Origin: Maribacter spongiicola
GTDB taxonomy: Bacteria > Bacteroidota > Bacteroidia > Flavobacteriales > Flavobacteriaceae
Length of the DNA: 64,000 bases
Assembly (NCBI RefSeq): GCF_004364165.1
Contig: NZ_SOAY01000010.1
Coordinates: forward strand, 709,098 to 773,097
Direction of reading: 5' to 3'
Both the position numbers and the translations under genes were made by a program. Shown piece after piece: positions 53,802 to 63,100 of the stretch (position 1 is its first letter; each line of letters begins with the position of its first letter). The notes beneath the pieces are model-generated. The model saw only the letters and a list, made by a program, of their open reading frames with translations, searched no databases and had not been told where the DNA came from.

Positions 53802-54187
53802 GCTTTGCGTGCAAACATCCATTTTTTGTCTTTCAAAGGAATTAGCATATACCTAAAAACAATTCTTGTTCATCTTTTATTTTAAGACTTCCATTACTAA
53901 TACCAGTAAATATTGGTATTATCGGCTGCCAGTTATTAAGGTCAAAATTTTACGGATTTTTAAATATTTTTTGCAAAATGTATAATTAAATGTGTCAAAT
54001 AGGCAAATTTAATCGATGAATAACCACAAAATATCGCATATAACAACACAATACCCTGCATCTCACAACAATTATATTGATATGAGCCATTAAAAGTTAA
54101 ATTTTGCTAGATAGTGATTCAACTTATTTACGAATGCTTTTTTATTATTTAAGAATAAATGAAATCATTAGAGCAAAGTATAACTTA
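53802..54187. other. Spacer upstream of the giant adhesin gene
   Basis: This AT-rich spacer carries a perfect 8-base hairpin TAATACCA/TGGTATTA (53898-53921, 8-base loop) without a U-tract. A loose promoter match lies further right: ATTG at 54076-54079, 18 bases, then TAAATTTTG at 54098-54106, one base longer than consensus. No gene is seen. Confidence 0.45.
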
Positions 54188-57100
54188 ATGATGTCCAAAC
54201 TTACTAAACTACTTTTTTCATTATTCCTGTTGATGGGCTTAACTAGCTTTTCAACTAGTAGTAATATATATACCAATAGCATTTTAACGAATACGGTTTT
54301 AGGTGAAACCTATGATGATGCTTTAGAGGTACCTCCTACTTTTTCAAATTGTCCTCCTTCAGATGTGGTCGTTTCCTATACTGTAGATGAATGTGGTGCC
54401 GTGGTTACTTGGACACCCCCAACTGCGTCTGCAGATGCAGTAAGCGTAACTAGTAATTATAGTCCGGGTGATTCTTTTCTGCCTGGTACAACAGCAGTTA
54501 TATATAGAGCAGAGGATTCCGCTGGTAATGTTACGGTATGTACTTTTAATGTTACTGTTGAAGATGATCAAGATCCTATATTTGATACTTTTCCAACAAA
54601 TGTAACCTTAACTGCTGATCCAAATACCTGTACTGCCGCTCATACATGGGCAGAGCCTACGGCTTCAGATAACTGTCCTGCTGGTGAAGGGGAAGCTCCA
54701 GTATTACAAGATTTTGAAAGTGCCATTAACCAATGTTACACTTTTACTCGTTCTTCAATTGAAGGAGGCGGTGCAATTAACGGAACACGAAATTTAGTTT
54801 CGACAGGTATTTCTAGCGGAACTTTTTTTGCTAGTTCAATGACTACCCCTGTTTTTTACTTTAACGGCTTTGGAGAAATAACTTTTTCTCATAGCATATC
54901 TGCAGTAACAAACGCGCCATCTATTCACTTAGATGTGTTAGATGAAGATGGAAACACGATTACTACGAGTTACTTTTCTAAAACATATACCACAACGGGT
55001 GTTCAGCAAGAAATTATTCCGTTTAATCTGGTAGGTAATTATCAGATCAAAATTCGATACTCTTCTGCTTCTTTATTTAATTCTGGAATGGAAGCTTATT
55101 TAGATGATTTGTTGATTCCAGGAACTATCGTGACCAATATTAACAATACGAGTTGTGAAATTGCAGATTATGTAGTTTTTAGAACTGATGGTACGGGATT
55201 AAATAGTGGTGATCAGTTTGATATTGGTACAACTACCATACGTTATACGGTTAGGGATGCTTCTGGAAACTTCGTGGAAAGATCTTTTAATATCACTGTA
55301 GAGAATGATGTAAACCCACCTTCAGGTACTACTGAATATATGTACTGTGAGGGAGATACACCTCCTGAAATGTCTGTAACAGTTGATGTTGCTGGTGGCG
55401 AAACAGCTAACTGGTATGATGAATATGGTACTTTGGTGGCTACAGGTGTTACTTCATACACGGCTCCTGCTACAGGTGAATTTTATAGAAATTATTTAGT
55501 GTATTCACAAAATGCCAATGGGTGTACGAGTGAAAATTTCCTATCGATAGATTTATATCAAATTCCTAAACCACCTACACCAACTGCCGATAGTCCGGTA
55601 GAATATTGTGTTGGCGAAACGGCAACACCTCTTACGGCTACGGCATTATCCAGTCATACCTTAAACTGGTATACGGTTGCAACCGGTGGTACTGCTGCAG
55701 CTACGGCACCTACACCAACTACTACTAGTGCTGGTACAACTTCATACTATGTGAGTCAAACAGATGATTCTACCACTTGCGAAAGTGATCGTACTCAGAT
55801 AGATGTTATTGTTTATGCTATTCCAACGGCTCCTGTAGTGAATTCTCCAGTTGACTATTGTATTGGTGATACTGCGGCACAGCTAGATTCTCATGCTACG
55901 GGTACTAATTTAAGATGGTACGATGCTGCAACGGGTGGAAATGAAATTCCGGGTACTACTACTCCAGATACTTCAACTGTAGGTCAACAATCTTTTTGGG
56001 TAACCCAATCAACCGTGAACGGAAGTGCTAATTGTGAAGGACCAAGAAGAAGATTACGTGTAAACGTTTATGATGCCCCAGTAATAACTACACAACCAGC
56101 TAATGAAGCGGTCTGTGAAGGCGGTACGGTTTCTTTTGATGTAGTCGCTTCTGGTTCAGGAACGATACAATGGCAACTTTTTGATGGGTCTAGTTGGAAC
56201 GATTTAACGAATACGGCTCCACATAGCGGAGTAACGACAAATACACTTACGGTAGCTAATGTAACCCTTGCAATGAGCGGTAACAGATATCGTGCAATAG
56301 CTAGCAGTCCCGCAGCAAGTTGTTCCGATGCTACATCGGACGAGGCTGAGCTAACGGTCAATACCGCACCACCTGTACCAACAAGTGGCGGCGACATCAC
56401 GGAATGTGAGCAAGATCCATTACAGACATTAACTGCTACGGCAACACCACCATCTGGAGCAAGTATTATTTGGTACGATGCCCTTACGGGAGGTAATGTA
56501 GTGGCGAGTCCAACATTAAATGCTGTTGGAACAGTAACGTATTATGCAGAAAGTAATGATACCGTAAATGGCTGTCCAAGTGTGGGGAGAACAGCGGTGA
56601 CCTTAACCATTCAACCTGCACCGGTAGCACCAACAAGTGGTGGAGATATCACGGAATGTGAACAAGATCCTATTCAAACATTAACTGCAACGGCAACGGC
56701 ACCAACAGGTTCAACCTTGGTTTGGTACGATGCTGCTTCTGGCGGAAATGTAGTTGCTAGCCCGGAATGGAGTAGTGTAGGAACAGAAATTTATTATGCA
56801 GAAAGTCAAGATGATGTTACCGGTTGTCCTAGTGTAACAAGAACAGCAGTTTCGCTAACGATTCAACCTGCACCAGCTGCTCCAATTAGTGGCGGGGATA
56901 TCACTGAATGTGAACAAAATTCTATTCAAACATTAACTGCAACAGCTACGGTACCTTCAGGTTTTACAATGACTTGGTATGATGCCGCTACTGGTGGAAA
57001 TGTAGTTGCTAGTCCGGAGTGGAGTGCTGTTGGTTCGGTAACCTATTATGCAGAAAGTCAAAACAATACTTCAGCATGTATTTCGCTTTCAAGAACCCCG

Positions 57101-60100
57101 ATAACATTAACCATTGATGCGATACCTGATGCTCCAATTAGTGGAGGTGATCAAGTAGAATGTGAAGGTAATCCGACACAAACTATGACTGCAACGGCAA
57201 CTGCACCGGCAGGTTCAACTGTTGATTGGTATACGGCGGCAACTGGCGGTAGTATAGTTGGTAGCCCTACTTTAAATGCAGTGGGTACGGTAACTTATTA
57301 TGCGGAAAGTAGAACTACGAGTAGTGGTTGTATAAGTGAGACAAGAACGGCGGTAACGCTGACCATGAATTCAAATGCTACTATTGCTATTACGCCGAGC
57401 TCACAAACATGTTCTTTAGATTTAGCAACGTATTCGGTTTCTGTTGATGTGGATAGAGGTACGGTGACTTCAACCGAAGGAACGGTAACTGATAATGGAG
57501 GAAATAACTGGACAATATCAGGAGTTACTTCAGGTAATAATATAACCGTTACGGTAACCGATGTAAATTCATGTACGGAAAGTATTATTATAAATGCACC
57601 AAATTGTTCCTGCCCAACAGTAAATGCACCAACAAGTGGCGGTGACATTACTGAATGTGAGCAAGATCCTATTCAGGCATTTACTGCTATGGCAACACCA
57701 CCTACGGGTGCAAGTGTTGTGTGGTATGATGCAGCTTCGGGTGGAAATATGGTCGCAAGCCCTACATGGAACACGGTCGGTTCAATTACGTATTACGCAG
57801 AAAGTGTTGACGATGTTAACGGATGTACGAGTACTACAAGAACAGCTGTTAACCTTACTATACAAGCAGCTCCTGACGCTCCAATAAGTGGAGGTGATCA
57901 AACGGAATGTGAAACAATGCCTATTCAAACTTTAACGGCAACAGCGACAGCTCCTGCAGGTATAAGTATAGTTTGGTACGATGCGGCAATTGGTGGTAAT
58001 GTTGTTGCTAGTCCAGAATGGAGCACTGTAGGGACAGAAATTTATTATGCCGAAAGTCAAAATGATGTTACAAGTTGTGTTAGCCATTCACGTACTGCTG
58101 TAAGTTTAACGATTGAGCCAATTCCAACCGCTCCAGTAAGTGGAGGTGATCAAACGGAATGTGAAACATCACCAGTACAAACATTGACAGCAACGGCAAC
58201 AGCCCCTGCAGGTTCAAATGTAGTTTGGTACGATGCGGCAACTGGTGGGAATGTAATAGCAAGTCCGACAAGAGATACTGTTGGTTCTATAACTTATTAT
58301 GCCGAGAGTGAAAACACGACGACATCATGTGTTAGTACTAGCAGAACTGCTGTTGTGCTTACCATACAAGATACTCCGGATATTACAACTGCAACAGCAG
58401 CAACTTGTTCGGCAGATCTATTGACCTATTCCGTTTCTGTAGATGTTAGCGAAGGCACGGTAACTTCAACCGAAGGAACTGTAGTGGATAACGGAGGAAA
58501 TAACTGGACGATTTCAGATATAACTTCGGGTAACGATATTACATTGACGGTTACGGCACCGAATACATGTACACAAACATTAGATATTACAGCACCTGAT
58601 TGTGCCTGTCCTATAGTGGATGCCCCAATCAGCGGAGGTGATCAAACGGAATGTGAAGAGAATCCTATTCAGACATTGACTGCTACGGCAACCCCACCAG
58701 CGGGTGCTACGGTAGTATGGTACGATGCCGCAACGGGCGGAAATGTAGTAGCCGACCCATCTTTAAGTGCAACAGGTATAGCAACCTATTACGCCGAGAG
58801 TCGTGATAATGTAACGAATTGTGTAAGCGGAACTAGAACATCAGTGATGTTGACTATACATGCGACACCGACAGCTCCAATTAGTGGAGGTGATCAAACG
58901 GAATGTGAAACATCACCAGTACAAACATTGACAGCAACGGCAACAGCCCCTGCAGGTTCAAATGTAGTTTGGTACGATGCGGCAACTGGTGGAAATGTAG
59001 TAGCAAGTCCGACAAGAGATACTGTTGGTTCTATAACTTATTATGCAGAAAGTGAAAATAACACCAGTGCTTGTCCAAGTTTTACAAGAACACCGGTAAG
59101 TTTAACGATTCAAGATACACCGGATATTACAATCGCAACAGCGGCAACGTGTTCGGCAGATTTATTGACCTATTCGGTTTCTGTGGATGTTAGCGAAGGT
59201 ACGGTAACTTCGACCGAAGGAACTGTAGTGGATAATGGAGGGAATAACTGGACGATTTCAGATATTACTTCTGGTAATGATATTACATTGACGGTTACGG
59301 CACCGAATGCATGTACCCAAACTTTAGATGTTACTGCTCCTGATTGTGCTTGTCCTGTAGTGGATGCTCCGATCAGTGGTGGTAATCAAACGGAATGTGA
59401 AGAGAATCCTATTCAGACATTAACCGTTACGGCAACCCCACCAGCGGGTGCTACGGTAGTATGGTACGATGCTTCAACGGGCGGAAATGTAGTAGCGGAC
59501 CCATCTTTAAGTACAACAGGTACAGCAACTTATTATGCTGAAAGTCGTGATAATGTGACGAACTGTGTAAGCGGAACTAGAACAGCAGTGATGTTGACTA
59601 TAAATGCTACACCGACAGCTCCAATTAGTGGGGGAGATATAACGGAATGTGAAACATCACCAGTACAAACTTTGACAGCAACGGCAACAGCCCCTGCAGG
59701 TTCAAGTATTATTTGGTACGATGCTGCTACTGGTGGAAATGTAGTAGCTAGTCCGATTTTAGATGCCGTAGGTTCGGTAACCTATTATGCAGAAAGTGAA
59801 GATAACACCAGTGCTTGTCCAAGTTTTACAAGAACACCTGTACACTTGACTATTCAAGATACACCGGATATTACAATCGCAACAGCTGCAACTTGTTCGG
59901 CAGATCTATTGACCTATTCTGTCTCTGTAGATGTTAGCGAAGGCACGGTAACTTCATCCGAAGGAACTGTAGTGGATAACGGAGGAAATAACTGGACGAT
60001 ATCAGATATTACATCAGGAAATAATATAACATTGACGGTTACGGCGCCAAATGCATGTACACAAACCATGTCGGTTACAGCACCTGATTGTGCTTGTCCT

Positions 60101-63100
60101 TTAGTGGATGCCCCAATCAGCGGAGGTGATCAAACGGAATGTGAAGAGAATCCTATTCAGACATTAACCGCTACGGCAACCCCACCAGCGGGTGCTACTG
60201 TAATATGGTATGATGCTTCAACTGGCGGAAATGTAGTAGCCGATCCATCTTTAAGCACAACAGGTACAGCAACCTATTATGCCGAAAGCCGTGATAATGT
60301 AACTAATTGTTTAAGTAGTACAAGAACGGCAGTTGTTTTAACTATTGAAGCTGCTCCGACAGCTCCAACTAGTGGAGGTGATCAAGTAGAATGTGAGCAG
60401 AATCCTATTCAGACATTAACTGCAACAGCGACAGCTCCTGCAGGTTCAAATGTAGTTTGGTACGATGCCGCTACTGGCGGAAATGTTGTTGCAAGTCCTA
60501 CACAAAATACTGTGGGTACAACCATTTATTATGCACAAAGTGAAAATACAACTTCATCATGTACTAGTTTATCTAGAACAGCAGTATCCTTAACTATTGA
60601 GGCAGCACCGACTGCTCCAGTAAGTGGTGGAGATATTACGGAATGTGAAACATCACCTATTCAAACGTTAACGGCAACAGCGACTGCTCCTGCAGGTTCA
60701 AGCGTAGTTTGGTACGATGCCGCTACTGGTGGAAGTGTAGTCGCTAGTCCGATTTTAAATACTGTAGGTTCAGTGACCTATTATGCGGAAAGTGAAAATA
60801 CTACGAGCTCTTGTACAAGTCTTTCAAGAACCGCGGTACATCTGACGATTCAAGATACTCCGGATATTACAACCGCTACGGCAGCAACATGTGCTCCAGA
60901 TTTATTGACCTATTCAGTTTCTGTAGATGTTAGCGAAGGTATTGTAACTTCTAGTGAAGGTACTGTAGTTGACAATGGCGGAAATAATTGGACGATATCA
61001 AATATTACATCAGGAAATAATATAACATTGACGGTTACAGCACCAAATGCTTGTACGCAAACTTTGGCAGTTACAGCACCAGATTGTGCTTGTCCTGTAG
61101 TCGATGCTCCAATAAGTGGAGGTGATCAAACGGAATGTGAACAGATTCCTATTCAAACATTAACCGCTACGGCAACACCTCCCGCAGATGCAACTGTAGT
61201 TTGGTATGATGCAGCAACTGGAGGAAATATAATTGCTGATCCATCTCTGAATACAGTAGGTATAATATCATATTTTGCTGAAAGTGTACAGAATGTGACC
61301 AACTGTTTAAGTAGTACAAGAACTGAAGTGATCTTGACCATTCAAGCTACACCGCCTGCACCAATTAGCGGAGGTGACCAAACGGAATGTGAACAGAGTC
61401 CGATGCAAACGCTTACGGCAACTGCTTCTGCGCCATCTGGTTATAGTATTGTATGGTACGATGCTGCAACTGGTGGTAATGTAGTAGCTAGTCCGATTTT
61501 AGATGCTGTTGGTTCAGTAACCTATTATGCTGAAAAAGTAGATGATGCTAGTTCTTGTACAAGTTTTACTAGAACTCCTGTGAACTTAACTATTAACGCA
61601 CTGCCTAATGTAATAGCTAATGCATCCGTAACCACAATAAATGCTGGTGAGCCGGTGACCTTAACTGGTTCTGGTGCTACATCATACGTTTGGGATAATG
61701 GCGTTACCGATGGTGACACTGTTTATCCTTTAGTGACTACAACATACACGGTTATCGGTACAGATGGCAATACCTGCGAAAATACAGATAGTGTAACCAT
61801 AACTGTGAATGCTACTTCAGATATTGAAATAGCGCATTCAGTAGATGTTGCAAACCCTAATGTTGGAGATATGGTTACGTTCACCCTAACTGCGACCAAT
61901 AACGGACCTAGTGATGATACGGGCGGTACAATAGTTAGCAACTTACTTCCCGCAGGATATACTTATGTTAGCGATACAGGTAGTGCTGCTAATGGTATGT
62001 ATGATTCCGTAACTGGAAACTGGATTTTACCTAGTTTGGCTAACGGTGCAAGTGTATCGGTAGAAATAGCGACTATAGTTAATGCCCCTACAGGTGCTGC
62101 AAACGAATATTTGAATATTGCACAGGTAACTTCGGCAACAAATTACGATTCTGATTCTGTACCTAATAATGATGACGGAGATCAAAGTGAGGATGATGAA
62201 GCATCGGCATCTATTGTGCCTCAGGTGGCAGATTTAGAAGTGACAAATACAATTTCACAACCAAGTGCAAATCCTGGTGATGCATTGATAATTACTGTTG
62301 ATGTTCTTAATAATGGTCCTGATGATGTTACCAATGTTAGTATAGAAAATGTTGTTCCGGTAGGCTTTACAGTTACAGGAATAAATGACGGTGGTACGCA
62401 AGGCGGTAATACTATTACCTGGTCTGGATTATCAATACCAAATGGAACAACCGCTACAATGACCTTTAATGTTGATGTAAATAATCCTGTAAATACTGTT
62501 GATGAGTACTTAAATACGGTTCAGGTTGTTGCAGTGGATCAGTTTGATACTGATTCTACTCCAAATAATGATGATGGCGATCAAAGTGAAGATGATGAGG
62601 ATAATGTAGAACTGCGATTACAATCAACAGATTTAGAAATTATAAATACCGTTACACCAGGTACAGGTAATCCGGGTGATGTATTAACGTTTACTGTTGA
62701 GGTTGTCAATAATGGAACTGATGATGCCACAAATGTTGAGATATCTAATATTATTCCTTCCGGATTTACAGTAGTAAATGTAAATGATGGCGGAGTGCAA
62801 ACGGGTAATGAAATTCTATGGACAGTGTTGAATGTTCCTAATGGTACATCAAGTACATTGACATTTGAAGCATCTATTAATGTACCAACAAATACTGCAG
62901 ATGAATATTTAAATACGGTGCAGATTGTAAATGTAGATCAGTTAGATCCAGATTCTACGCCTAACAATGACGATGGCGATCAAAGTGAAGATGATGAGGA
63001 TAATGCTGAAATCGTTTTAATTCCGGCGGATTTAAGTTTAGGTAAAGCATTAAGTGCGGCATCGAACCCAGCACCAAATGCAGGAGATACGGTAACTTTT

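Noticed and set aside
53898-53921. Hairpin TAATACCA/TGGTATTA as terminator of the 89-residue gene
   Set aside because: No U-tract on either strand; reported only as part of the spacer.
56375-61609. Regular direct repeats that could suggest a CRISPR or satellite array
   Set aside because: They are in-frame protein repeats of 252 bp with conserved codon frame and protein motifs; no spacers of CRISPR size.
55243-61941. Leftward open frames within the adhesin gene
   Set aside because: They are antisense shadows of the repeat-coding frame, kept open by its codon bias, with repeated low-complexity products.
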